Virus record (IMG/VR): IMGVR_UViG_3300007734_000759
Location: 95,436 to 159,435 of that record
DNA: 64,000 nucleotides
From: a virus
Strand: one strand, 5' to 3'
The translations under genes and the position numbers were made by a program. Below are positions 35,117-42,928 of this stretch, piece after piece. The notes beneath the pieces are model-generated. The model worked only from the letters and a program-made list of their open reading frames with translations. It was not told the origin of the DNA and made no database searches. Every line of letters starts with the position of its first letter. The stretch's first letter is position 1.

Positions 35117-35332
35117 ATGAACATTACAGAAACTTACAGACAAGGATTACAACTTGCAAAGCAAAACAAAAAGGATCAAGCAAGAGATTGTTTCGATTCT
35201 GTTATTGGATATTTAGGAAACTTATCACTAACCCAAGGACTCAAATCAACTGATGAGATTGAGAAAGCAACTAAGGATGCTTGGTTGGATCGTTGCTGGG
35301 GAGCTTTGGAATCTAATAAGTTAATGCTATGA
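35117..35332 (+). CDS. Unknown 71-residue protein, TPR-like helix pair
   Basis: ETYRQGLQLAKQNKKDQARDCFDSVIGYLG looks like a tetratricopeptide-type helix pair; too short for a domain claim. Its stop overlaps the next ATG (ATGA). Confidence 0.6.
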   Translation: MNITETYRQGLQLAKQNKKDQARDCFDSVIGYLGNLSLTQGLKSTDEIEKATKDAWLDRCWGALESNKLML

Positions 35333-35646
35333 AGAGAGGTAATCTAATTAAGACTAAACTTATCTGGGACTTTAACTCAGCTAATGCCTGCTATGTACAA
35401 GTTAAGAGCGGGTTATGGGCTCAGGTTACCCCAAACGAGTTTAGATCTTTTGATGGACCAAGAAAGCTTAGAGGAGTTACTATTGGACCTAATAGAGAGT
35501 CAATTCCTTTTGAAAAGGATTATGAAGGACCAATCTACGGCTTAGGTACTAACTTTCTTATGGAGGGTACCGACTCAAGACAAGTTCTTCAACATTTATC
35601 AAACCATAGGATTGAAGCAAAGGCAAGACCAGGAGAAAACTTTTAA
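35329..35646 (+). CDS. Unknown 105-residue protein
   Basis: Beta-rich appearance: LIKTKLIWDFNSANACYVQVKSGLWAQVTPNEF, then KDYEGPIYGLGTNF. No family recognised. Overlaps the preceding gene by four bases. Confidence 0.6.
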   Translation: MKRGNLIKTKLIWDFNSANACYVQVKSGLWAQVTPNEFRSFDGPRKLRGVTIGPNRESIPFEKDYEGPIYGLGTNFLMEGTDSRQVLQHLSNHRIEAKARPGENF

Positions 35647-35650
35647 TATA

Positions 35651-35812
35651 ATGAACAAGAAACGCAATACGATCCAGGACCATGAAGATGAGTTGAACGG
35701 CTTATCTCCTCGCCACGTGGCTCAAATTGTACGTAGTAAGATGACTACTAAGATGAAGCCATCAAAGAAAGGTAAGTATGTTCGATCTAAAGATTGGTCT
35801 ACCGATGATTGA
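35651..35812 (+). CDS. Small basic protein, unknown
   Basis: 53 residues, rich in Lys/Arg (MNKKRNTIQDHEDELNG...KMKPSKKGKYVRSKDW). The upstream ATG at 35612 belongs to a shadow of the previous gene. Overlaps the next start by 8 bases. Confidence 0.5.
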   Translation: MNKKRNTIQDHEDELNGLSPRHVAQIVRSKMTTKMKPSKKGKYVRSKDWSTDD

Positions 35813-35996
35813 GATTTGGAAAGAGCATCCTTTTGGGGTGTATGTGCTATGTGGAGTTTTGTTTGCTCTACTGCTAGACGTGTTAAATGAAATGATGGGA
35901 AGTCCTGAGGAGTTTGATTGGGGTCATAGAGCTGCCATAGTTGCATTATGGCCTATATTTGTTATCGTATTTATAGTTGGTTTATTTAGGAACTAA
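35805..35996 (+). CDS. Small inner-membrane protein
   Basis: 63 residues with two predicted membrane spans (FGVYVLCGVLFALLLDVL and AAIVALWPIFVIVFIVGLF). Start at ATG 35805, overlapping the previous stop. Function unknown. Confidence 0.55.
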   Translation: MIEIWKEHPFGVYVLCGVLFALLLDVLNEMMGSPEEFDWGHRAAIVALWPIFVIVFIVGLFRN

Positions 35997-36000
35997 TATA

Positions 36001-36007
36001 TATTTAT
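36001..36007 (+). promoter_or_regulatory. TATTTAT motif
   Basis: TATATATTTATATATAAA, nine bases before ATG 36017; similar AT-rich context to 14265. Confidence 0.35.
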
Positions 36008-36016
36008 ATATAAAAA

Positions 36017-36247
36017 ATGATTAACACTTCCCTAATCGTTGAGTTGCTCGATGAACAGTTAACTAAAGGAGCAGTTTACACTCGACTTAAAGGAGCAATG
36101 GTCTCCAAGGCCCAAGCTCAAAAATGCATACAGCAGGCTTACTTACAAGGAATGTTAGAGATGTATGATAAGATGACAAAAGGGGAAGACATCTCAGATT
36201 TATTTCAACATTACGTACCGAAGGAGCGATTTGTTAAAATTTCTTAA
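36017..36247 (+). CDS. Unknown 76-residue protein
   Basis: Helical: VELLDEQLTKGAVYTRLKGAMVSKAQAQKCIQQAYLQGMLEMYDKM. No family recognised. Confidence 0.55.
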   Translation: MINTSLIVELLDEQLTKGAVYTRLKGAMVSKAQAQKCIQQAYLQGMLEMYDKMTKGEDISDLFQHYVPKERFVKIS

Positions 36248-36283
36248 CGAAGTTGTTTAATTGAAATGTTGTGCGTATCTTTA
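36233..36283 (+). promoter_or_regulatory. Type-1 promoter
   Basis: TTAAAATTTCTTAACGA boxes, TTG at 36253-36255, TATCTTTA at 36276-36283. It overlaps the end of the preceding gene; leader ends AAAAAGTTATG (36302). Confidence 0.78.
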
Positions 36284-36301
36284 GATATAAATCAAAAAGT
36301 T

Positions 36302-36499
36302 ATGACAAAGCAACAAATCAATCTACGAAACAAAGTAATGACTACACGTAATAAATGTACAGGTGAAGTTTTATTTAGGGAAGGTAACATCTACAAGAAA
36401 TATTTATTTAAGAAAGGAGTTCAAGACCTTCGCTTTGCTGACTATCTAGTAGTTGAGCATGTTGATGGTAATGTACTAAGTCTAACTAAATTACGATAA
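36302..36499 (+). CDS. Unknown 65-residue protein
   Basis: Start chosen after the promoter leader, not at ATG 36266 inside the promoter. Compact beta-type sequence: CTGEVLFREGNIYKKYLFKKGVQDLRFADYLVVEHVDGNVLSL. Shares its last base with the next gene's start codon region. Confidence 0.6.
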   Translation: MTKQQINLRNKVMTTRNKCTGEVLFREGNIYKKYLFKKGVQDLRFADYLVVEHVDGNVLSLTKLR

Positions 36500-36930
36500 T
36501 GAAAAAATTTATCTACGAAAATAGATACCACGACAGGATCGTATTCCAACAAGTACAGGAGAATGTTTGGCATATGTCTGGATTTAATCCTCATTGGTGT
36601 AGGCATGGATGGCCTAACGACTACACAGTAGCGTATGCTGCTTACTGTACTGATGAAGATGATCCAATGCCCATTGAAGAGTTTGAGAAAGAAGTTACTA
36701 AGTGGTACGGATCAGATAAGACAGAGATTGCTGAGAAGTATGGCCAGATGGTAACATCAGATAAATCAAAGATCAGTATGTTTGATCCATCAGGTGGACC
36801 TTATATGGAGGTAGGACAGTACTGGAAAGAATTAGGAGGAGTCGTTACTGACATTAACATAACTGTAGAAGGACTTCCTGGAGTAGTAGAATTAACAATA
36901 CAACCTAAAGATGAAGGAGTTACTAAATAA
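36499..36930 (+). CDS. Unknown 143-residue protein
   Basis: Contains VWHMSGFNPHWCRHGWPNDYTVAYAAYCTDEDDPMPIEEFEKEV with His/Cys residues that could bind a metal, and a beta-rich C-terminal third. No family recognised. Confidence 0.6.
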   Translation: MKKFIYENRYHDRIVFQQVQENVWHMSGFNPHWCRHGWPNDYTVAYAAYCTDEDDPMPIEEFEKEVTKWYGSDKTEIAEKYGQMVTSDKSKISMFDPSGGPYMEVGQYWKELGGVVTDINITVEGLPGVVELTIQPKDEGVTK

Positions 36931-37108
36931 ACCATACGACTTGATTGCTTTCTTGGAAGTAGCAAAGTTGAGAAGTTACAAGTGGATGAAACAAAATCCT
37001 GAAGTAATCCGTAGATATACTCGACGGTATTATAGAATGGACTTTGATGCAACAGCCTTAGTTAATAGAATAAAAAGTTATAAAAAGCACCTCAAGAATT
37101 TAAAATGA
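36911..37108 (+). CDS. Small basic protein, unknown
   Basis: 65 residues, Arg/Lys-rich (YTRRYYRMDFDATALVNRIKSYKKHLKNLK). Overlaps the preceding gene by 20 bases and the next by four. Confidence 0.5.
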   Translation: MKELLNKPYDLIAFLEVAKLRSYKWMKQNPEVIRRYTRRYYRMDFDATALVNRIKSYKKHLKNLK

Positions 37109-37230
37109 ATGAAGTTATGCACGTGTTAGGAGTATGTCCTGATGCAGTCTCACATATCGATGTTATTGATTTATTAACAACAAACCAGACAGTTCTAATA
37201 CAAATCCTTAATTGGTTTACTAAAAAGTAA
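37105..37230 (+). CDS. Unknown 41-residue protein
   Basis: Starts in the ATGA of the previous stop and ends in TAATG shared with the thioesterase start, so it is well placed within the operon. Sequence includes CPDAVSHIDVIDLLTTNQ. No domain. Confidence 0.5.
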   Translation: MNEVMHVLGVCPDAVSHIDVIDLLTTNQTVLIQILNWFTKK

Positions 37231-37643
37231 TGCAACTGGTCTCTACACATATTGCAATGACCAAAGACATGGGGGTGCATGGTAATCTATTCGGAGGTAA
37301 GATGCTAGCTGCCTTAGATGAAGCAGTGGCAAGCTTTGCTACAATGTACTGCCGTACTCCCAATATGGTTACTTTAAAGATTGATGAGATGGTCTTCAAA
37401 GAAGCAGTTAAGGTCAACAACCAAGTTAGGATCTATTGTGATGTAGTAGACGTAGGTACAACCAGCATCAGAATTAAAGCAGAGGCAAGAAAAGTATCAT
37501 ACTACACAGAACAGGAACGAGTAGTATGTTCAACTATATTTACATTTGTACGGATTGATGAAGACGGACACCCAGTACCAATTGCTGAGCATGTTCGTAA
37601 AAAGTTCGCAACCGACCAACCAATTCCAGAATCTAAAATTTAA
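37230..37643 (+). CDS. Hotdog-fold acyl-CoA thioesterase (YciA/BFIT type)
   Basis: 137 residues. The signature HGNLFGGKMLAALDEAVASFATMY (residues about 17-40), with the N-x-F-G-G and acidic helix residue, is followed by VTLKIDEMVFKEAVKVNNQVRIYCDVVDVGTTSIRIKAEA, the central strands of this family. These enzymes hydrolyse acyl-CoA thioesters. A phage could use one to alter host lipid flux; that role is inferred. Confidence 0.85.
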   Translation: MQLVSTHIAMTKDMGVHGNLFGGKMLAALDEAVASFATMYCRTPNMVTLKIDEMVFKEAVKVNNQVRIYCDVVDVGTTSIRIKAEARKVSYYTEQERVVCSTIFTFVRIDEDGHPVPIAEHVRKKFATDQPIPESKI

Positions 37644-37647
37644 AAAT

Positions 37648-37896
37648 ATGATAGTACTTAAAGCAATGTTTGTAGGCATGTTTATCCTAATACTTATTTT
37701 AGGATGGGTAGTTGTAATTGCAGTCGAAAAAGTTCAGAAGAAGACGTACGACGAACCTGAATCATCTCACACAGAAAATTTTGCAACCAACTACGAAGAC
37801 GCTCCGGAAGTCTTAGCAGGATCTGAAATGCCTAAGGAGATGGTCGATGAGATGGTTGAGAAACCAAAAAGAGGACGACCACGTAAAAGTTCTTAA
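37648..37896 (+). CDS. Membrane protein with C-terminal AT-hook-like motif
   Basis: 82 residues from ATG 37648. One membrane span near the N-terminus (FVGMFILILILGWVVVIAV), an acidic middle, and the tail PKRGRPRKSS, whose R-G-R-P core matches AT-hook DNA-binding peptides. This could tether AT-rich DNA to the membrane. Confidence 0.6.
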   Translation: MIVLKAMFVGMFILILILGWVVVIAVEKVQKKTYDEPESSHTENFATNYEDAPEVLAGSEMPKEMVDEMVEKPKRGRPRKSS

Positions 37897-37953
37897 CAAA
37901 TCTTAAAATCAATTCAAGGAGTTTGCTAAATGCAAACTCTTTTTGTATCTTTA
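37891..37953 (+). promoter_or_regulatory. Type-1 promoter overlapping a terminator
   Basis: CTTAACAAATCTTAAAA boxes, TTTG at 37922-37925, TATCTTTA at 37946-37953. Leader AAACAAAATAAGTTATG precedes 37981. Confidence 0.8.
37919..37945 (+). terminator. Terminator hairpin inside the promoter
   Basis: GAGTTTGC/GCAAACTC (37919-37926, 37932-37939) then TTTTTG. Its 5' arm holds the -33 TTTG of the next promoter. Confidence 0.8.
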
Positions 37954-37980
37954 AGTATTGAAAGAAAAACAAAATAAGTT

Positions 37981-38352
37981 ATGAAAGCAACTGACATGGT
38001 GTTACACCTACCACAACAAGTTCAAGGGAACATTAATATTAACCACTTAGATGATACGTACACAGTACGGTTTACTAAAAGTGAATATGAGGGTATTGTT
38101 ATCGAACTTGTCAACAAAGAGCTTCACTTCTCCAGAGAGCTTGGTGCTTTGAAAGATGGACGATGGAGTTACATTACCCAAGAAAGATTCCAAGAGTTGT
38201 GGACTATTATGAAGTCTCATAAGAAGGCACATTCAATGCTCAAGAAGTTCATTCGTATGGATATCTATGCATCAGTTAACAAACAGATCAGTTGCGGACG
38301 TAGACGTTTCAACATTGCAGTTACTCGTATGTTCTATAAATTAACCAAGTAA
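37981..38352 (+). CDS. Unknown 123-residue protein
   Basis: N-terminal beta region (DDTYTVRFTKSEYEGIVIELVNKEL) and a basic helical C-terminus (KFIRMDIYASVNKQISCGRRRFNIAVTRMFYKL). No family recognised. Confidence 0.6.
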   Translation: MKATDMVLHLPQQVQGNININHLDDTYTVRFTKSEYEGIVIELVNKELHFSRELGALKDGRWSYITQERFQELWTIMKSHKKAHSMLKKFIRMDIYASVNKQISCGRRRFNIAVTRMFYKLTK

Positions 38353-38353
38353 G

Positions 38354-38899
38354 ATGTTAGCACTAAGTAAAAACAATCTACTTGCAGATGGATCAGAGAG
38401 TGCAGTGTTTAAGAACCCTGACGACCCTTCTACCGTTATTGCAATCTCTTCCTGTGCTTGGTATGAGATGAGACATAGTGAGTATGATTCAGATAACTAC
38501 GAACCTATTACAGATGAGTGTCCTAAGTATCAAACCTTTCAAAAGTATCCTGACCTATTTCCAAAAGTGTATCAGGTAACTAAAGAGTGGGTAACTCTTG
38601 AGAGATTGGATAGTGAGAAAGCTCGAGTAGAGCTTGAAGACATTAGTACCATCCTCGATACTAGCATATCGTACACCATTAACAACTACAAGCAGGTGAA
38701 AGCACTTGGGAAGTGGAACAATACTCAAAAGATCGCTTTAGAGGCGTTGAAACCTTATGCCGACATCGTTGATCAACTCCGTAAGAGATTAACGCGTAGC
38801 GACTTGAAAAAGCTGGTTAGAATGGATAAAATGTTTGACATTCACGAAGAGAACTGGGGATATGATTGTAATGGAACTTTAAAACTATTAGACCTGTGA
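38354..38899 (+). CDS. Protein-kinase-like phage protein
   Basis: 181 residues. LLADGSESAVFKNPDDPSTVIAIS recalls a glycine-rich loop and beta-strand, and MFDIHEENWGYDCNGTLKLLDL near the C-terminus recalls the H-x-x-N and D-L pair of small kinase-fold proteins common in phages. The fold is truncated relative to real kinases; activity is uncertain. Confidence 0.65.
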   Translation: MLALSKNNLLADGSESAVFKNPDDPSTVIAISSCAWYEMRHSEYDSDNYEPITDECPKYQTFQKYPDLFPKVYQVTKEWVTLERLDSEKARVELEDISTILDTSISYTINNYKQVKALGKWNNTQKIALEALKPYADIVDQLRKRLTRSDLKKLVRMDKMFDIHEENWGYDCNGTLKLLDL

Positions 38900-38927
38900 T
38901 CTGGACTATTATATTAACAATTATTGT

Positions 38928-39449
38928 ATGGGAACTATTAAAGAAACTATTTTGGATCTTGGTGAACCGATCCGCAGACTGATCAACAACATTAGGATGT
39001 CCTGGCGATGGGCTAAGCTCGGTTGGAATGATCGAGACTTTGATTTCATCTACATCTATAAGGTAATGAAGTTCAAGATTGACAACATGGAGAAGGCATT
39101 TATCAAATACGGATACCATGCTGAACCGGAGTACAATCTATCAAGGATGAGACTAGCTTCTAAGTTAATTGAGAAGGTCTCAACTGAGTTCTATGAGATG
39201 GAGTATTGGGATTACATATACGACAAGGACTTCAATAGGATTGACAACATAGACCTTTACCTGGCAGCAAATAAACACAACTACAGAAGATGTGATAAGA
39301 TTTTCAGTTCAAGGGATGGATTATCCAATTTCAAAACTAGAAACTTCAAAGAAGCTTGTGCTATGGACATTGGACATTACAAGCAAGCAAAAGCAAAACG
39401 AATCTTATTCAAACTCCTAGAGCACCGTTTGGAATGGTGGTGGGATTGA
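38928..39449 (+). CDS. Unknown 173-residue protein
   Basis: Helical, rich in aromatic and charged residues (SWRWAKLGWNDRDFDFIYIYKVMKFKIDNMEKAF; MEYWDYIYDKDF). Looks like a phage family of unknown role. Confidence 0.6.
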   Translation: MGTIKETILDLGEPIRRLINNIRMSWRWAKLGWNDRDFDFIYIYKVMKFKIDNMEKAFIKYGYHAEPEYNLSRMRLASKLIEKVSTEFYEMEYWDYIYDKDFNRIDNIDLYLAANKHNYRRCDKIFSSRDGLSNFKTRNFKEACAMDIGHYKQAKAKRILFKLLEHRLEWWWD

Positions 39450-39452
39450 TTT

Positions 39453-39503
39453 GTTAAAAAATCTTAACACATTTGCAAAACAGAAATACATAACGTATCT
39501 TTA
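39453..39503 (+). promoter_or_regulatory. Type-1 promoter, leaderless gene
   Basis: TTAAAAAATCTTAACAC boxes, TTTG at 39472-39475, TATCTTTA at 39496-39503; ATG at 39508. Confidence 0.75.
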
Positions 39504-39507
39504 TATT

Positions 39508-39795
39508 ATGACAAAGGAAGCATTTATCGATTTGATCGAGCGGATGAAAGCAACAGCCGAAACGATCAACCAAGCATATCAGTTGAAAATTGATCTCGTT
39601 GAGTTTAGCGACTCATGGGAGCAGATCATCACAATACTACTAAAAGAACTATTTACCAAAGAAGGTTACGAATGGATCAGTTGGTGGGCGTACGAAGATG
39701 GCAGGAAGGCTTGGGAGAAGGACGGCACAGACATTCCAATGGATACAGCAGAGGACCTATACAACTATCTGAAGAAGGAAGGGTATTTGAAATGA
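39508..39795 (+). CDS. Unknown 95-residue protein
   Basis: Acidic, helical, Trp-rich centre (EGYEWISWWAYEDGRKAWEKDG). The upstream ATG at 39451 lies within the promoter and is rejected. ATGA overlap with the next gene. Confidence 0.6.
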   Translation: MTKEAFIDLIERMKATAETINQAYQLKIDLVEFSDSWEQIITILLKELFTKEGYEWISWWAYEDGRKAWEKDGTDIPMDTAEDLYNYLKKEGYLK

Positions 39796-39953
39796 CAGAA
39801 GAGCAACTACAAAAACTATTAAAGTTTCTCCAGGAAAGAAAACAATTCCATTCCGCAGTAGGAACAGTAACAAAGGACCCTTCGTTCCATGCTGGAGCAG
39901 TAACAGAATTGCTTGGAGTAGAAGAACATATTTACAAATTACTAAATCAATAA
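39792..39953 (+). CDS. Unknown 53-residue protein
   Basis: MTEEQLQKLLKFLQERKQFHSAVG... then GAVTELLGVEEHIYKLL. Helical; overlaps the preceding stop. Confidence 0.55.
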   Translation: MTEEQLQKLLKFLQERKQFHSAVGTVTKDPSFHAGAVTELLGVEEHIYKLLNQ

Positions 39954-39957
39954 AGTT

Positions 39958-40284
39958 ATGAAAACTAGAGAACAACTTATCAGTGAGATTGTTGAGAACT
40001 TTGATTGGGAGAGGACTCACAAAGCAATGTCACTTCTCAAGTGGCAGTGGGCTAATACGATAACAGATGATGGAGTTCCAACTATTGGAAACTTAATGGT
40101 AACAGCTATGAAGTTGCTTCAAGATGCTTATGATGGTGCTATGAAAGAGAAAAAGACTTACCATGCATGTACAGGAGGGTTTGAAGCAGTGGCTCATGTT
40201 GATGAGGATGAGTTGTGGAATTTAGAACTTCAATTTGTATTAGCTAGTTGGGACGTAGAAGTTAATGAACAAAGTTATGACTAA
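39958..40284 (+). CDS. Unknown 108-residue protein
   Basis: FDWERTHKAMSLLKWQWANTITDDGVPTIGNLMVTAMKLLQDAYD resembles a widespread phage sequence pattern of unknown role. Strong context AAAGTTATG at its start. Confidence 0.6.
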   Translation: MKTREQLISEIVENFDWERTHKAMSLLKWQWANTITDDGVPTIGNLMVTAMKLLQDAYDGAMKEKKTYHACTGGFEAVAHVDEDELWNLELQFVLASWDVEVNEQSYD

Positions 40285-40435
40285 AGAAACATATTCAATA
40301 CCCATTTATGAAAATGGGGTAAAGACAGAGTGGACTGTTGATGGTGTAGTTGGAGATGAGAAATACCAACAATTGATAGAAATATCACCTGAAGGTAAAT
40401 TACCTATTATAATTAATACAACAACGAAACAATAG
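40277..40435 (+). CDS. Unknown 52-residue protein
   Basis: The start follows AACAAAGTTATG; an ATG at 40265 would add four residues. Contains KTEWTVDGVVGDEKYQQLIEISPEGKLP. Overlaps the preceding gene by 8 bases. Confidence 0.5.
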   Translation: MTKETYSIPIYENGVKTEWTVDGVVGDEKYQQLIEISPEGKLPIIINTTTKQ

Positions 40436-40441
40436 AAAGTT

Positions 40442-40702
40442 ATGTCTAAAGAAGAAATACTAAAAGAACTGCTGAACATTTACAAGATCCAAGCAATTGA
40501 TTTATCAATAATATATAAGATTGAATTTGGTGATGATGTCCTTGCTGAGATTAATCGTCTACAAAATATGTTGATGGAGATGGAAGAACAAGAGTTGTGG
40601 GATGAAACTTTAATGGATGGACTTGAAGATGAACCACCTTATGTGAGTGATGATTTTCAAATTGGTTCTGATGGTGCTTATGAAAATAAAGAAAAAGAAT
40701 AG
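40442..40702 (+). CDS. Unknown 86-residue acidic protein
   Basis: Starts SKEEILKELLNIYKIQ; highly acidic C-terminal half. No family recognised. Confidence 0.5.
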   Translation: MSKEEILKELLNIYKIQAIDLSIIYKIEFGDDVLAEINRLQNMLMEMEEQELWDETLMDGLEDEPPYVSDDFQIGSDGAYENKEKE

Positions 40703-40762
40703 ACCCTAATGTATTTGAAATTGGATATGAATAAAGTACAAATCTTTTCTAAAAACTCAACA

Positions 40763-40769
40763 TATTTAT
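40763..40769 (+). promoter_or_regulatory. Late-type promoter motif TATTTAT
   Basis: CATATTTATTATAAAATT lies 15 bases before ATG 40785, ahead of a gene with an ITE|G leader. Almost the same sequence as at 2387. Confidence 0.5.
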
Positions 40770-40784
40770 TATAAAATTATTAAA

Positions 40785-41264
40785 ATGAAAGATATTATTA
40801 GAATGAATCAATTAGCTGGTCTTATTACTGAAGGCCAAGCTCGTAAAATGATGGAAATTTTAAATGAAGATAATTTAGAAGTAAAATCAATTGCTAAACA
40901 AATATATTCTTGGTTAAAACAAAATGATGTAAATACTAAATTAGTAGCTCAAACCCCTAGTGCTGATTATGGCAAACAAATTGGCGCTTCTTTAAAAGGA
41001 GGAAGCAACGAAGCTCTTATATCCTATTATGATGATCCCAAAACAAAACAAACAGTAATACAGATCCAATTGTATGGAGGAGCCACATCTAAAGATTTAG
41101 TTTTACAGGTAGAAAAAAAATTATTATCAGCCTATCCAAAACTTGAACAATATGATAGACAAGAAATCCCAACTCAAACATTCTTTCAATTGAATTTTAA
41201 AGTTAAAGAAAAAACAACTGCAAAAGGTGGATTAGCTGGTAATACTCAAACTAATAAATCTTAA
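40785..41264 (+). CDS. Putative packaged protein with shortened ITE|G leader
   Basis: 159 residues. MKDIIRMNQLAGLITEG matches the second half of the leader at 2407, 8836 and 9174 (R-M-x-x-L-A-G-x-I-T-E-G), so cleavage after Glu16 is predicted. The body (IAKQIYSWLKQNDVNTKLVAQTPSADYG...) is helical then beta-rich, unrecognised. Confidence 0.6.
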   Translation: MKDIIRMNQLAGLITEGQARKMMEILNEDNLEVKSIAKQIYSWLKQNDVNTKLVAQTPSADYGKQIGASLKGGSNEALISYYDDPKTKQTVIQIQLYGGATSKDLVLQVEKKLLSAYPKLEQYDRQEIPTQTFFQLNFKVKEKTTAKGGLAGNTQTNKS

Positions 41265-41294
41265 ATTATATATTTAAAAAATAAAATTATTAAG

Positions 41295-41618
41295 ATGAAA
41301 GTATCAGAACTAAGACAAATCATCAAAGAAGAAATCTCTAAAGTATTGAATGAAGAAAAAATTCCTTTTTTTACTTATCAAGATGTATTAAAACCATTCG
41401 GAATAGATAAACCCAAAGCCGACCAGATGGCTGATTTAAAAGTAGGATTAGATTATGTAATACCTAAAAAACACTATTCTGATATGAAGGATATAAGACA
41501 ACATTTAGGTAAAGTTAAAAGTATAGAAGGAGATAAGGTAACTATAGAAAGAAGAGATGGGAAAGACTACACCAACAAAATCTCAGATTTAATTCATATA
41601 ATTAATTTTGGCAGTTAA
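41295..41618 (+). CDS. Putative packaged protein with LNE|E leader
   Basis: 107 residues. MKVSELRQIIKEEISKVLNEE is an amphipathic leader seen at the N-termini of T4-like marine phage proteins and ends L-N-E|E, again matching (I/L)-x-E. The body KPFGIDKPKADQMADLKVGLDYV... is unrecognised. It follows 40785 and precedes a terminator. Confidence 0.55.
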   Translation: MKVSELRQIIKEEISKVLNEEKIPFFTYQDVLKPFGIDKPKADQMADLKVGLDYVIPKKHYSDMKDIRQHLGKVKSIEGDKVTIERRDGKDYTNKISDLIHIINFGS

Positions 41619-41632
41619 AATTATTTAAAATA

Positions 41633-41658
41633 AAGCTTGGATTTCCAAGCTTTTTTTC
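41633..41658 (+). terminator. Rho-independent terminator
   Basis: AAGCTTGG ATTT CCAAGCTT followed by a run of T; ends the packaged-protein genes. Confidence 0.88.
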
Positions 41659-41688
41659 TTATGTTATGTTATAGTAAAAAGTAAAGTT

Positions 41689-42765
41689 ATGAATAAACTA
41701 GATACAGACTACCAAAACCTACTCCAAGACATTCTTGACAACGGAGTAGAAAAGAAAGACCGAACAGGTACAGGAACCATCTCAGTATTCGGAAGACAGA
41801 TTCGTCATAAGATGTCAGATGGGTTTCCATTACTCACCACAAAGAAGATGGCTTGGAAGACGATGGTGACTGAGTTACTTTGGTTTTTAAGAGGTGATAC
41901 AAACATCAAATACTTGGTTGATAATAGTTGTCATATTTGGGATGGAGATGCCTTTGCTAACTATTATAGGAATTTTGAAAAGTATTTGAATACCTTACCT
42001 GAAGGTAGTGAAGTGGAATTTATTATTAACAAAGATAAGTTCATCAACAAAATAAAAGAAGATAAACAAATTGAACATTCACCATTTACATTTGCTAAGA
42101 AGTGGGGTGAGTTAGGTCCCGTGTATGGTAAGCAATGGAGAAATTGGAAAACATTCTTTACTCAAAAACAAGGTGTAGACCAAATCCAAAACCTAATCAA
42201 CGATCTCAAAACAAACCCAGACTCAAGACGACTAATGGTTTCAGCTTGGAATGTAGGTGAATTAGACCAAATGGTTTTACCTCCTTGTCATTATGGATTT
42301 CAAGTTTATACAAGAGAGTTGAGTTTGGATGAGAGATTAGACCTTATGCGAAAAAGAACCAGAGATGGTACAGTTGATTATGATAACAGACATCATAGTT
42401 TTTTAGACTTCCATAATGTCCCTAAACGAGCAATCTCTCTAATGTGGAATCAACGTTCAGTAGATACATTCTTGGGTTTACCATTCAACATTGCTTCTTA
42501 TGGGTTACTACTTGAAATTATTGCTAAAGCAGTTAATATGGTACCTGATGAACTGATTGGTAACTTAGGTGATGTCCACCTTTACAGTAACCACATTGAA
42601 CAAGCAAAGGAACAGATTAGTAGAGAACCTTATCCATTACCTACGTTGAAAATAAAAGATGGATTTGACATAGTATCTGGTTTAGATGATATGTATGAAA
42701 TAGATTCATTTTTATTAGAAAACTATCAATCACACCCAACAATTAAAGCCAAACTCTCAAATTAA
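41689..42765 (+). CDS. thyA: Thymidylate synthase
   Basis: 358 residues, well above the usual 264. The core is intact: DRTGTGTISVFGRQIRHKM, ELLWFLRGDTNIKYL, LGPVYGKQWRNW, the catalytic LPPCHYGFQV, and QRSVDTFLGLPFNIASYGLLLEII with NLGDVHLYSNH. Extra residues fall near 100-145 and in a loop near 235-265. It converts dUMP to dTMP with methylenetetrahydrofolate. Leader ends AAAGTTATG. Confidence 0.95.
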   Translation: MNKLDTDYQNLLQDILDNGVEKKDRTGTGTISVFGRQIRHKMSDGFPLLTTKKMAWKTMVTELLWFLRGDTNIKYLVDNSCHIWDGDAFANYYRNFEKYLNTLPEGSEVEFIINKDKFINKIKEDKQIEHSPFTFAKKWGELGPVYGKQWRNWKTFFTQKQGVDQIQNLINDLKTNPDSRRLMVSAWNVGELDQMVLPPCHYGFQVYTRELSLDERLDLMRKRTRDGTVDYDNRHHSFLDFHNVPKRAISLMWNQRSVDTFLGLPFNIASYGLLLEIIAKAVNMVPDELIGNLGDVHLYSNHIEQAKEQISREPYPLPTLKIKDGFDIVSGLDDMYEIDSFLLENYQSHPTIKAKLSN

Positions 42766-42768
42766 GTT

Positions 42769-42906
42769 ATGAAAATAAGAATCGATGAGGTCCTATATCA
42801 AACCTACCTACTACCTTACATCAAGGTAACCTACTCAACAATACTTAACGGTAACAGAGAATTTATACTTGGTTGGTTGAGGTGGCAGTTGGTTGTGATT
42901 GTTTGA
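42769..42906 (+). CDS. Unknown 45-residue protein
   Basis: ATG three bases after thyA (TTAAGTTATG). Basic/aromatic: MKIRIDEVLYQTYLLPYIKV then FILGWLRWQLVVIV with a hydrophobic end. No family. Confidence 0.4.
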   Translation: MKIRIDEVLYQTYLLPYIKVTYSTILNGNREFILGWLRWQLVVIV

Positions 42907-42913
42907 TATTTAT
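42907..42913 (+). promoter_or_regulatory. Late-type promoter motif TATTTAT
   Basis: GATATTTATTAATAAAAGG, 15 bases before ATG 42929; spacing as at 2387 and 40763. Confidence 0.5.
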
Positions 42914-42928
42914 TAATAAAAGGTAAAC

